Part shown: one piece after another, positions 41,434-50,251 of the stretch | Layout of the letters: every line of letters starts with the position of its first letter | Position numbering within the stretch: the first letter of the stretch is position 1 | Origin: Gemmiger gallinarum | Lineage (GTDB): Bacteria; Bacillota; Clostridia; Oscillospirales; Ruminococcaceae | NCBI RefSeq assembly: GCF_014982805.1 | Contig: NZ_JADCKC010000001.1 | Location: 124,001-188,000 of the forward strand | DNA length: 64,000 nucleotides | Reading direction: 5' to 3' | Translations under genes and position numbers: made by a program | The notes under the pieces: model-generated | Database searches by the model: none | What the model was told of the DNA's origin: nothing | The model's input: the letters and a program-made list of their open reading frames with translations, nothing else

Positions 41434-42660
41434 ATGCACAAGCTGTTCCGGCGTGCGGCCGCGCTGATTCTGGCCGCAGCGGTGACGGCGGGCGTCGGCG
41501 TTACCGCAATCAACCGCTCGCTGCCGGATACTTTTTATGTGGAACAGGGTCAGGAACTGACCATTGCTTCCATGCCCTGGCTGAAAGAAAAGTCCTCTTC
41601 CGTTCAGGAGGTGGCAGCGGGCAGCATGGGCCAGGATGACGGGTCCAACCGTACGCTGGCACTGTTTGGACTGGTGCCCGTCAAGACAGTCCGGGCAATA
41701 TCCTCCGAACGCCGGGAGGTGACCGTCTGCGGGACGCCGTTTGGCATCAAGATGTTTTCCAACGGCGCTCTGGTCGTAGCCTTTTCGGATTTGTATACCA
41801 GCCTTGGCAGTGAAAATCCCGCCAAGGAGGCGGGCCTGCGCCTGGGAGATCTCATCATTTCGGCAGGGGGGCATACGGTGCGCAACAATGATGAACTCAG
41901 CGCGGCGATCACAGAGGCGGCAGGGGGAGCAATGCAGGTTGTTTATCTGCGCAGCGGAGAAAAACAGCAATGCACGCTGACACCGGTCAAAGATCAGAGC
42001 GGTGTATACAAGGCGGGGGTGTGGGTCCGGGATTCCTCGGCGGGCATCGGCACGCTGACCTTTGTCGATACGGAGAACGGTACCTTTGCAGGACTTGGCC
42101 ATGCCATCAGTGATACCGATACCGGTACAAGCATCTCTTTGCTGTCGGGCGAGATTGTTCCGGTCAGTATTACCGGCTATGTGCGGGGAACGGCCGGTTC
42201 ACCCGGGGAACTGCGGGGAGAATTTTCCGGGGAAACAATTCTTGGCACGGTACTGTCCAATGATGAGACCGGTGTCTACGGCGCTTTGACCGGAAGCGTA
42301 CAGGGTACAAAGTATCCGGTGGCCAACAGTCAGGAGGTGACCGTCGGTGATGCTCAAATCCTCACGACCATTGCAGGGGGGCAGGCAAAACTTTATGATG
42401 TTCGCATTGAGCGGGTCAATCTCAATGCGGGGGATCCAAATCGAAACATGATGATTGAGATTACCGACCCGGAACTTCTCTCGGCAACGGGCGGTATCGT
42501 GCAGGGAATGAGCGGCAGCTCCATCCTGCAGAACGGCCGCCTGGTAGGTGCGGTCACTCATGTGCTTATCAACGATCCTTCCCGGGGGTACGCAATTTTT
42601 GCACAAACGATGCTTTGCGCCGCCGATGCCTGTTCCACGTCACAAATTTCCAAAAACTGA
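41434..42660 (+). CDS. spoIVB: SpoIVB serine peptidase (S55), sigma-K checkpoint protease
   Basis: SpoIVB is secreted from the forespore, where it cleaves SpoIVFA to trigger pro-sigma-K processing in the mother cell. From ATG 41434 the 408-residue protein has a signal-anchor (about residues 5-25), a PDZ domain (AKEAGLRLGDLIISAGGHTVRNNDEL) and the S55 catalytic domain. The serine motif GMSGSSILQNGRLVGAVTHVLINDPSRGYAIF is intact, and the His (GLGHAISD) is present. It is immediately upstream of spo0A, the invariant order in spore formers. Its antagonist target partner BofA is encoded at 14.2 kb. Confidence 0.97.
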   Translation: MHKLFRRAAALILAAAVTAGVGVTAINRSLPDTFYVEQGQELTIASMPWLKEKSSSVQEVAAGSMGQDDGSNRTLALFGLVPVKTVRAISSERREVTVCGTPFGIKMFSNGALVVAFSDLYTSLGSENPAKEAGLRLGDLIISAGGHTVRNNDELSAAITEAAGGAMQVVYLRSGEKQQCTLTPVKDQSGVYKAGVWVRDSSAGIGTLTFVDTENGTFAGLGHAISDTDTGTSISLLSGEIVPVSITGYVRGTAGSPGELRGEFSGETILGTVLSNDETGVYGALTGSVQGTKYPVANSQEVTVGDAQILTTIAGGQAKLYDVRIERVNLNAGDPNRNMMIEITDPELLSATGGIVQGMSGSSILQNGRLVGAVTHVLINDPSRGYAIFAQTMLCAADACSTSQISKN

Positions 42661-42783
42661 CACACAGTGGCATGAATGGGAAATAAAGACAATTATTTTC
42701 CAAAATAAGAAACCGGGGATTTGTGGGCACAGCTTGTCGCATTTGTTTGCTTTTTGGGGATGGCTGGAAATTGCAAGGGGAGA

Positions 42784-42860
42784 TTGTCGGACAAAACATT
42801 TGAAAATAATCAATTTTTTTGAAAAATCCGCTTGCAGGATATGGAAAAAAGTGGTAATAT
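42784..42860 (+). promoter_or_regulatory. spo0A promoter region with possible 0A box
   Basis: TTGCAG (42832-42837) and TAATAT (42855-42860) are 17 bases apart, a reasonable sigma-A promoter for spo0A. Upstream, the symmetrical TTGTCGGACAA (42784-42794) resembles the Spo0A binding box TTGTCGAA, suggesting autoregulation. The region 42661-42909 is notably AT-rich and otherwise empty. Confidence 0.5.
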
Positions 42861-42909
42861 TTCCATTGTCACGAAGACACAGACATTCACATAAAGGAGA
42901 TTGCATGTT

Positions 42910-43671
42910 ATGGAGAGAATCAAGTTTGTGATGACGGACACCGGGGCGGATATCTCGGCGCTGTGCAAGGCGGCCCTGGAGGAAAAGGGGGTTGGCGTGA
43001 CCATTTGTGAGCGCAACGGCTCCAAGGCACTGGAAGCACTGTTGGAGACCCGTCCCCAGGCCGCGCTGCTGGATGCCTTCATGCCGGACCTGGATGCGAT
43101 CACGGTCAAACAGCGCTACGAAGCGCAGGTTGGCCGCCAGGGGCCCAAAACCACTTTCTTCGTGACGGGCGCATTCCAGAATGAGGCGGTGGAGCAGGAG
43201 CTTCTCGACAATGGGTTCTCCTTCTTTTTTGTCAAGCCCTTTGATGAAAACGTTCTCGCGGCGCGGGTTCTCAAATGTGCAGGCACACCGGCTCCCCATA
43301 TTACCTTTTCGCAGGACAGCGATGAGCTGGTTGTAACGGAAATTCTTCACCAGATTGGTGTCCCCGCCCACATCAAAGGATATCAGTTTTTGCGCGATGC
43401 GATTCTTTTGACCATCGAAGATCATGAGTATATCAATGCGGTGACCAAGCGCCTTTACCCGGAGATCGCCAAGCGCAACGGGACGACGGCGTCCCGCGTG
43501 GAGCGGGCCATCCGCCATGCCATTGAGGTTGCCTGGGATCGTGGAGATGTGGATACTCTCAACAGCTATTTTGGCTACACCATTCATAATCTTCGCGGAA
43601 AGCCCACCAATTCGGAGTTTATCGCCATGATTTCGGACAAAATTCGTCTGGATAAAAAGCGCCGCGCCTGA
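42910..43671 (+). CDS. spo0A: Sporulation master regulator Spo0A
   Basis: Spo0A is the response regulator that commits cells to sporulation. From ATG 42910 (AAAGGAG ten bases upstream) it has 253 aa. The C-terminal DNA-binding domain is unmistakable: [46 protein letters not shown]. The receiver keeps the phospho-acceptor Asp55 (LLDAFMPD), the Thr in VTGA and Lys in VKPFD. However, the usual acidic pair near the N-terminus (Asp10-Asp11 in B. subtilis) reads Asp10-Thr11, so Mg2+ binding or phosphorylation may differ. A terminator follows. Confidence 0.97.
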   Translation: MERIKFVMTDTGADISALCKAALEEKGVGVTICERNGSKALEALLETRPQAALLDAFMPDLDAITVKQRYEAQVGRQGPKTTFFVTGAFQNEAVEQELLDNGFSFFFVKPFDENVLAARVLKCAGTPAPHITFSQDSDELVVTEILHQIGVPAHIKGYQFLRDAILLTIEDHEYINAVTKRLYPEIAKRNGTTASRVERAIRHAIEVAWDRGDVDTLNSYFGYTIHNLRGKPTNSEFIAMISDKIRLDKKRRA

Positions 43672-43730
43672 TGCTGCGCAAAACAAAAGCAATGCAGATC
43701 CGATTCCCTATGAAACGGACGCACAGCCAG

Positions 43731-43772
43731 AACCTCCCGAACGCCTTTTTTGCAGGCTGCGGGAGGTTTTTT
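43731..43772 (+). terminator. Intrinsic terminator after spo0A
   Basis: AACCTCCCG and CGGGAGGTT arms enclose about 20 bases and are followed by TTTTCTT. Confidence 0.85.
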
Positions 43773-43845
43773 CTTATGTGGGGCAATTTACGAATTTTTA
43801 TGAATCATACCGGGTATGGCGGTGGATTTTTTGTGTGGAAGCCTG

Positions 43846-43851
43846 TATAAT
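43846..43851 (+). promoter_or_regulatory. -10 box upstream of the ispDF fusion
   Basis: A perfect TATAAT lies 40 bases before the start codon. No convincing -35 is present at 16-18 bases. Confidence 0.45.
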
Positions 43852-43890
43852 GGGACTATATTACTGTATTTCAGGCAGGAGGAAGCGCCC

Positions 43891-45024
43891 ATGCATGCAC
43901 AAACCAAACCGACCGTTACTGCAATCCTTGTGGCGGCGGGAGCTTCGCGCCGGATGGGGTTTGACAAACTCAGCCATTGGCTGCCGGATGGCCGGACGGT
44001 GCTGCAGGCCAGTGTGCAGGCCTTTGACAGCCATCCCGATGTGAGCCAGATCATTCTGGTAGCAGGCAAAAACCGGCAGATGTGTGATGCGCTGGCGGCA
44101 CAGTGCCGGAAAGACGCCCGTGTGGTAGACGGCGGTGCAACCCGGGCCGACAGCGTTCGGGCGGGGCTTGCTGCAGCGACGGGAGAACTGGTTGCCATCC
44201 ATGATGCGGCCCGTCCCTTTGTCAGCCGGGACCTGATTTCCCGCACTCTTGCCGCGGCGGCAGAGTGCGGCGCGGCGGCCCCTGCCGTGGCGGTCAAGGA
44301 TACCATAAAGCTGGCGGAGAACGGCCTTGTACAGCAGACGCCGGACCGGTCCCGTCTGTTTGCGGTGCAGACGCCGCAGTGCTTCTCCCGCGAAAAATAC
44401 AGACAGGCCCTGGAACTGGTCACCGCCGACCGTGCCTCTACCGTCACCGACGACTGCAGTTTGTTTGAGCTGGCGGGTTTTCCGGTCCGTCTGACACAGG
44501 GAGATTACGAAAACATCAAAATCACTACAGTGGAGGATCTGAAAGGGGAAAGCCGCATGCGCATTGGTCACGGATATGACGTTCACCGCCTGGTGGAGGG
44601 GCGTAAACTGATTCTGGGCGGGGTGGACATCCCTTATGCAAAAGGCCTGTTGGGGCACTCCGATGCGGATGTGCTTTTGCACGCCATCTCCGACGCTCTG
44701 CTGGGGGCAGCTGCATTGGGGGATATCGGCAAGCACTTTCCCGACAACGATCCACAGTATGAGGGTGCGGATTCTCTGATGCTTCTTGGCAAAGTGGGGG
44801 AGCTGCTGCATGGGGCCGGCTATACGGTGGGCAACATCGACGCAACCATTCTGTGCCAGGCACCCAAACTCCTCCCGCATATTCCTGCCATGCGGAAAAA
44901 CATTGCCGCGGCGTTGGAAATTGATGTGGAAGCTGTCAGCGTCAAGGCGACCACGGAGGAAAAACTCGGCTTTACCGGTGCGGGCGAGGGCATTGCCGCC
45001 CATGCGGTGGCGCTGATTCTGTAA
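43891..45024 (+). CDS. ispDF: Bifunctional IspD-IspF isoprenoid enzyme
   Basis: The protein fuses two enzymes of the MEP isoprenoid pathway. The N-terminal half (about residues 1-225) is 2-C-methyl-D-erythritol 4-phosphate cytidylyltransferase with [26 protein letters not shown] and HDAARPFVS. The C-terminal half (from [12 protein letters not shown]) is the MECDP synthase with its zinc ligands ([23 protein letters not shown]) and [10 protein letters not shown]. The 377 residues are uninterrupted. The step between them, IspE, is not nearby. Fusion is known in some bacteria and places non-consecutive pathway steps together. ATG 43891 has GGAGGAAG upstream. Confidence 0.95.
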   Translation: MHAQTKPTVTAILVAAGASRRMGFDKLSHWLPDGRTVLQASVQAFDSHPDVSQIILVAGKNRQMCDALAAQCRKDARVVDGGATRADSVRAGLAAATGELVAIHDAARPFVSRDLISRTLAAAAECGAAAPAVAVKDTIKLAENGLVQQTPDRSRLFAVQTPQCFSREKYRQALELVTADRASTVTDDCSLFELAGFPVRLTQGDYENIKITTVEDLKGESRMRIGHGYDVHRLVEGRKLILGGVDIPYAKGLLGHSDADVLLHAISDALLGAAALGDIGKHFPDNDPQYEGADSLMLLGKVGELLHGAGYTVGNIDATILCQAPKLLPHIPAMRKNIAAALEIDVEAVSVKATTEEKLGFTGAGEGIAAHAVALIL

Positions 45025-45051
45025 TCCGGCGTAAAATTGAACCGCGAAGCT

Positions 45052-45079
45052 TTGCGGACGGACAAATCTATGCTATACT
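45052..45079 (+). promoter_or_regulatory. Sigma-A promoter of cdaA
   Basis: TTGCGG (45052-45057) and TATACT (45074-45079) are 16 bases apart, and TGC before the -10 makes it extended. Confidence 0.65.
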
Positions 45080-45144
45080 GAAAAGAATCCCGACACAGGC
45101 CGGGAAGCCGTATATTGCGGCGGGGAGAGGAGGACTGCGCGCTG

Positions 45145-46035
45145 ATGAATAATGAGCTGGTCAACATCATCAGCAATTTCCGTTCTTTTGACTGGACGCG
45201 GGATCTGCTGGATGTCATCATCATTGCGGTGGCATTTTATGAGCTGATCCTGTTTGCGCGCAAATCCCGCGCCGGACAGCTGGTCAAGGGCGTCTTGCTG
45301 TTTCTGGCATTCTATGCCATTGCATTTTACTTCCGGCTGCGTACCGTCAAGTGGGTGCTCAGCAACGTTATGCAGATCGGCTTTATCGCGGCGGTGGTTT
45401 TGTTCCAGCCGGAGCTTCGCCGGACGCTGGAACGCCTTGGCCAGAGCACCAACTGGGCCAGCAAGCTGCTGTTTACCCGCAAGATGGAACCCACCCTGCG
45501 CGGCCAGTGGCAAAGCGCCATTGTTGCCATTTGTGATGCGGCCGAGCAGCTTTCGGATACCCGCACCGGTGCGCTGATGGTTCTGGAACGCAAGAACAAT
45601 CTGGAAGAGATTATCCACACCGGCACCCAGTTCAATGCCAATGTCATTCCCGAGGTGCTGGGCACCATTTTCTATGAAGGAACCCCGCTGCACGACGGCG
45701 CGGTCGTCATCCGTGACGGACAGATTGTGGCCGCCGGATGCGTTCTGCCGCTGTCGAACAACCTGGAAATGGGCAAGGACATGGGCACCCGCCACCGTGC
45801 CGGCCTGGGCATGAGTGAAAACTCCGATGCCATCGTCGTTGTAGTCAGTGAGGAGACCGGTATCATATCACTGGCCAAGAACGGCGTACTGATCCGCCGG
45901 CTCGACCGACAGAACCTGTTCAGCCTGCTGCAGGAGGAAATTGTTCCGCCGGAGGACGGACCCGACAAAGAACAGGGGATTCTCCAGCAGCTTTTCGGCA
46001 AAGGAGGCACGGCCGTACATGGTAAACAAAAATAA
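45145..46035 (+). CDS. cdaA: Diadenylate cyclase CdaA
   Basis: CdaA makes c-di-AMP, which controls potassium and osmotic balance and wall homeostasis. The 296-residue protein has three transmembrane helices in the first 90 residues and a DAC domain with both catalytic motifs, LHDGAVVI (DGA) and GTRHRAGLG (RHR). ATG 45145 has GAGAGGAGG upstream. cdaR overlaps its end by 17 bases. The third gene usually found in this operon, glmM, is not present here. Confidence 0.97.
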   Translation: MNNELVNIISNFRSFDWTRDLLDVIIIAVAFYELILFARKSRAGQLVKGVLLFLAFYAIAFYFRLRTVKWVLSNVMQIGFIAAVVLFQPELRRTLERLGQSTNWASKLLFTRKMEPTLRGQWQSAIVAICDAAEQLSDTRTGALMVLERKNNLEEIIHTGTQFNANVIPEVLGTIFYEGTPLHDGAVVIRDGQIVAAGCVLPLSNNLEMGKDMGTRHRAGLGMSENSDAIVVVVSEETGIISLAKNGVLIRRLDRQNLFSLLQEEIVPPEDGPDKEQGILQQLFGKGGTAVHGKQK

Positions 46036-47320
46036 GGCGCCCAAGCCGGAACAGACGGCCAAGAAGCATTCCATCTGGGATAACAGACTGTTTGTCCTGG
46101 CGGCATCCCTTTTGTGCGCGATTCTTTCCTGGAGCATCGTCACGCTGACTCTGGATCCCGAGGGGGACAAGACCTTTACTGTGTCGGAGGTCAGCTACAG
46201 CTATAACTCCAACCTGTATACCTCTCTCGGTCTGGACATCGTTGAGACCGAGCAGATTGGCAATATACAGGTCAAGGTTGAAGGCAGCGGTACGGTCATC
46301 GGTCAGCTGCAGGCAAGCGATCTGATTGTTTATCCCAACTACTCCACTGTGAGCGGCGCGGGGGAACAGACACTCAGCCTGCAGGCCCGGGTCTCCAGCA
46401 CGCAGTTTTCCACCAATAACATTGAGGTTCAGGTTGTCTCACCCAAGCAGGTCACGGTGGTGTTTGACAAGGTCGGCGAAAAGACGCTGCCCATTACCGT
46501 GGAGAGTGCCAACCTGAGCGTGGCCGACGGTTATATGCTCTATCGCAGCAGCTCAGTCCCGGCGGAGGTCACAATTTCCGGCCCGCAGTCGGAGCTGGAT
46601 GCCATTACCTCGGTGGTGGCACCCGTTACGGTGGATGGGGAATTGTCCGACAGCACCAGTGTGACCACCGCTCTGGAAATGCGAGATGAAAACGGCAATG
46701 TGATCTCGCCCCAGTATGCGTCCATGGATTCCACCAGTGCCAACGTCACGCTGACGATCTATCAGGTACGGGAACTGCCCCTGGCGATTGACTTTATCAA
46801 TGTGCCCACCGGGTTTGATACGTCCAGCCTTAAGTATACCCTCAGTCAGGAAACGATGGTGGTAGCCGGACCTACCCGTACCGTCAGCGCCCTGAGTGAA
46901 CTGAGCGTTGTCAGCTTCGATCTGGGCCAGCAGTTTGCCTTTGATCGGGATTATCAGCTGCCGGTGGAATTGCCCAGCGGTCTGGTGGCACAGGATGATA
47001 CCTCCAGCGTGACCTTGAGCTTTGACACATCGGATATGGCCAGCGTAACCATCAATGTGCCCAATATCAGGACTATCAATATGCCCAGCAACTATGATAT
47101 CACCGTACAGTCGGAGCGGGTCAGCAATGTGACGCTTTACGGCCCGAAGGATGAAATTGAAAATCTTCTGCCCGACAGTGTGGTTGCACAGCTGGATTGT
47201 CAGAACCTTCAGATCACGGCCGGACAGCAGACGCTGCCGGTGACCATTCAGGTGCCGTCGTCCTCCCGCATTTTTGCGGTGGGCAGCTACACGGTGCTTT
47301 GCCAGATCACTTCCCGATAA
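46019..47320 (+). CDS. cdaR: CdaA regulator with YbbR domains
   Basis: CdaR is anchored in the membrane with its YbbR repeats outside, and it adjusts CdaA activity. The 433-residue product has one N-terminal transmembrane segment (about residues 24-46, LFVLAASLLCAILSWSIVTL) and roughly four beta-rich YbbR repeats (about 55-430). The start ATG 46019 follows AAAGGAGG inside the cdaA 3' end. Confidence 0.93.
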   Translation: MVNKNKAPKPEQTAKKHSIWDNRLFVLAASLLCAILSWSIVTLTLDPEGDKTFTVSEVSYSYNSNLYTSLGLDIVETEQIGNIQVKVEGSGTVIGQLQASDLIVYPNYSTVSGAGEQTLSLQARVSSTQFSTNNIEVQVVSPKQVTVVFDKVGEKTLPITVESANLSVADGYMLYRSSSVPAEVTISGPQSELDAITSVVAPVTVDGELSDSTSVTTALEMRDENGNVISPQYASMDSTSANVTLTIYQVRELPLAIDFINVPTGFDTSSLKYTLSQETMVVAGPTRTVSALSELSVVSFDLGQQFAFDRDYQLPVELPSGLVAQDDTSSVTLSFDTSDMASVTINVPNIRTINMPSNYDITVQSERVSNVTLYGPKDEIENLLPDSVVAQLDCQNLQITAGQQTLPVTIQVPSSSRIFAVGSYTVLCQITSR

Positions 47321-47362
47321 GGCGGGAAAAACCAACCACAAAGGGGAGCTGTCACACAAACA

Positions 47363-48958
47363 ATGATCCTTGTCAGAAATATCCGCCTGCCGCTGTCCTG
47401 CGGCGAGCAGGAAGCCGGAGCCAGGGCGCTCAAATTGCTGCATCTGGCTCCGGGCCGAGTTGCACATTGCGGCGTCGCCAAACTGTCGGTGGACGCCCGC
47501 AGGGGTGCGCCGGTTCTGGTATACACAATGGCAGTCACGCTCAAGGACGAGGGTGAGGAATCGGCATTTGCCGGGGCCTCGCCCTATGTCTGTATTTCAC
47601 GGCAGCCGGTTTTTGACTTTCCAAAAGCCGGGGCACCGCTTATGCACCGGCCGGTGGTCTGCGGCCTCGGCCCGGCAGGCCTGTTTGCCGCCCTGCTGTT
47701 TGCCCGCAGCGGGTACCGCCCCATCGTGCTGGAACGGGGACCGTCTTTGCAGCAGCGTGTGGCAGCGGTGGAACACTTTGAAAAGACCGGTGAGCTGGAC
47801 CCCAATGCCAACCTTCAGTTTGGCGAGGGCGGAGCCGGTACCTTTTCGGACGGAAAGTTGACCACCCGGGTGGGAGATCCCCTGTGCGCCTTCGTCACCC
47901 AGGCGCTTTTGGAACACGGTGCGCCCAAAGACATTGCCTGGCGGCAGAAACCCCATGTGGGCACCGACCTTCTGCAGGGGGTGATCGCCTCCATCCGGCA
48001 GGAAATCGAGCGTCTGGGCGGCACGGTCCGCTTCAACACACCGCTGACGGGACTGCGGACCAGAGGGGGAACTCTCTGCGCCGCAGTGACGCCGGAGGGA
48101 GAGATCCCCTGCGAGGCACTGATTCTGGCGGTGGGACACAGTGCGCGGGATACCTTTTCCATGCTGTACGGCATGGGGCTTCCCATGGAATGCAAGCCCT
48201 TCTCGGTAGGCATGCGCGCTGAGCATCTGCAGACCGAGATCGAAAAAAGCCTGTATCATGGCGCGGCGGGACACCCCGCTTTGCCCCGGGGAGAATATCA
48301 GCTCAGCCAGCATGTGGGAGAGCGGTGTGTCTATACCTTCTGCATGTGTCCGGGCGGCCGCGTTGTGGCGGCAGCCAGCGAGGAAGGCGGCGTCGTCACC
48401 AACGGCATGAGCTATCACGCCCGCAGCGGCCCCAACGCCAACGCGGCGGTGGTGGTCAGTGTGGATGGCCGGGACTTTGACGGCGATCCGGTCCGGGCGG
48501 TGGAGTTTCAGCAAAAGCTGGAACAGGCGGCCTACCGGGCGGGGGCGGCAGCCGCTCCTTATGCAGCACCGGCCGAGACAGTGGGCAGCTTCCTGGAAGG
48601 CCGCGGCAGGCTGGAACTGAGCTCGGTGCGGCCTACCTATCCCCGGGGTGTGGTGCCCTGTGATCTGGGCAGCCTGCTGCCCGGGGAACTGGCAGATACC
48701 CTCCGCACGGGATTGCGGGCCTTTGGCCGCAAGATGGCAGCCTACCGGGCACCGGATGCGGTATTGACTGGCCTTGAGACCCGGACCTCCAGCCCGGTGC
48801 GCCTGCTCCGGGGGGACGATCTGCAATGCCTGGGCATGCCGGGCCTCTATCCCTGCGGGGAAGGCGCCGGCTATGCGGGCGGTATCATGACGGCTGCGGT
48901 GGACGGTGTTCGCTGTGCTGCGCAGCTGATGTCCGGACACACACCGCCGGAATGTTGA
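47363..48958 (+). CDS. FAD-dependent dehydrogenase (COG2509 type), function unknown
   Basis: The 531-residue flavoprotein has a small N-terminal domain, then a Rossmann dinucleotide site (VVCGLGPAGLFAALLFARSGY) and FGEGGAGTFSDGKL, the hallmark of the COG2509 family. A C-terminal GEGAGYAGGIMTAAVDG completes the FAD site. Members are widespread in Clostridia, often near cdaAR and glmM, and their substrate is unknown. The start follows AAAGGGG in the 42-base gap after cdaR. Confidence 0.87.
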   Translation: MILVRNIRLPLSCGEQEAGARALKLLHLAPGRVAHCGVAKLSVDARRGAPVLVYTMAVTLKDEGEESAFAGASPYVCISRQPVFDFPKAGAPLMHRPVVCGLGPAGLFAALLFARSGYRPIVLERGPSLQQRVAAVEHFEKTGELDPNANLQFGEGGAGTFSDGKLTTRVGDPLCAFVTQALLEHGAPKDIAWRQKPHVGTDLLQGVIASIRQEIERLGGTVRFNTPLTGLRTRGGTLCAAVTPEGEIPCEALILAVGHSARDTFSMLYGMGLPMECKPFSVGMRAEHLQTEIEKSLYHGAAGHPALPRGEYQLSQHVGERCVYTFCMCPGGRVVAAASEEGGVVTNGMSYHARSGPNANAAVVVSVDGRDFDGDPVRAVEFQQKLEQAAYRAGAAAAPYAAPAETVGSFLEGRGRLELSSVRPTYPRGVVPCDLGSLLPGELADTLRTGLRAFGRKMAAYRAPDAVLTGLETRTSSPVRLLRGDDLQCLGMPGLYPCGEGAGYAGGIMTAAVDGVRCAAQLMSGHTPPEC

Positions 48959-48987
48959 GTTTGCTTAGAGAGGAAAGTGTGTATACT

Positions 48988-50202
48988 ATGCCGTACGGCC
49001 ATCCCTATAAAGAAAACGGAGGACCGGAGCCGTCTTCCCGGCAGGAGCCGGGGCGCAATGCTGCGTCCGCAGGTCCCGGCCGGCAGGGCGAGGGCTGGGA
49101 GCGCGAGCTTGACACGGCAGTAGAGGAAATTGCGGCCGCCGGGAAAGAAATCGGAGCCACCGTCCTGGGCGGCATTTCTCAGGTGCTGGACAGCATCAGC
49201 AGCGGACTTGCCCGCAGCGGGGAGAAGAAAGAGCAGACCTTTGCCCAGTGGCGCAAAGCCATGGACCGCCGCCTGCAAAACTCCGAACAGGCAGGTTGGC
49301 TTGTTACTGCAGTGATTGGGTGGTGCCTTGCCGGAAGCTTTGGCATTGCCGCTGTGGTGATGCTGGTGCTGGCGGCAGTAGGCGCGGCGCCTTTGGGAAT
49401 ATCGGAAAGTGAATATCTGGTGTTTCCCATTCTGGGGGCAGCGTTTTCCGCTTTTACGGTGGGCTTCGGCATCATGGGAGGAATCGGCGTCAGCCGTTAT
49501 CGCTACTACGGCAGACTGCGCCGCTATCTTCACGGAGCGCGGGACTGGGTCTGCTCCGTTTCTTCCCTGGCGCGGGCGGCACTCAGCGACACCGACAGGG
49601 TGCGCCGGGAACTGGCCATGGCGGTGGCAAACGGCAAGCTGCCGGGTGTCTGCCTGAGCGACGACGGGAACACCGTTTATTTCAAAGAACAGCTTTACAC
49701 GCCGCAGCCGGAACGGCCCGCTCCCGAGCCGGACGAGACAAAGGCCACAGAAGCAGAGCCCACGGCCCTGGAACGCTTTGAACGGGACGGCGCGGAATTT
49801 CTCCGTTACCTTCGCAGCTGCTGCGGCAGGCTGGATGAGACCGCCGACGAAGAGCTTGTGAAGATGGAAAAGATCTGTGCACAGATTCTTGGATTCATTC
49901 ACAATCACCCGGAACAGCTGGACCGGGTACGGCGCTTCGGCGAGTATTATCTGCCCACCACACGCAAGCTGCTGGATACGGCGCTGGGGCTGGGCGGTGC
50001 CGAGGCGGAAAATGCAAAGACCATCCGCCGGGACATTACAGGTATTCTGCACACGCTGAATACAGCCTATCTCAAGCTGTACGATACCCTGCTGGAGGAA
50101 GTGTCCATGGATGTATCCTCCGAGATCGATGCGCTGGAGACCATGCTGCGTCAGGATGGCCTGACCCACGATTTTGCCAGCGATTTCGGCGTGCACGGGT
50201 AA
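48988..50202 (+). CDS. XpaC-family membrane-associated protein
   Basis: This 404-residue protein resembles the 5-bromo-4-chloroindolyl phosphate hydrolysis (XpaC) family, whose real function is unclear. It has a hydrophilic, Pro/Gly-rich N-terminus, two adjacent transmembrane segments (about residues 107-135 and 143-170) and a long C-terminal helical domain. XpaC is commonly next to a telA-like gene, which is absent here. ATG 48988 is preferred; an in-frame ATG at 48952, overlapping the upstream stop, is an alternative. Confidence 0.7.
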   Translation: MPYGHPYKENGGPEPSSRQEPGRNAASAGPGRQGEGWERELDTAVEEIAAAGKEIGATVLGGISQVLDSISSGLARSGEKKEQTFAQWRKAMDRRLQNSEQAGWLVTAVIGWCLAGSFGIAAVVMLVLAAVGAAPLGISESEYLVFPILGAAFSAFTVGFGIMGGIGVSRYRYYGRLRRYLHGARDWVCSVSSLARAALSDTDRVRRELAMAVANGKLPGVCLSDDGNTVYFKEQLYTPQPERPAPEPDETKATEAEPTALERFERDGAEFLRYLRSCCGRLDETADEELVKMEKICAQILGFIHNHPEQLDRVRRFGEYYLPTTRKLLDTALGLGGAEAENAKTIRRDITGILHTLNTAYLKLYDTLLEEVSMDVSSEIDALETMLRQDGLTHDFASDFGVHG

Positions 50203-50251
50203 GGCAATCCCTGCCCGAATTGACCCGCAGAACAGGAAGGAATGAGGAAAC

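Noticed and set aside
42784-42794. Sigma-H promoter of spo0A
   Set aside because: No AGGAWWT plus GAAT pair with the right spacing was found; only a sigma-A-like promoter and a possible 0A box are supported.
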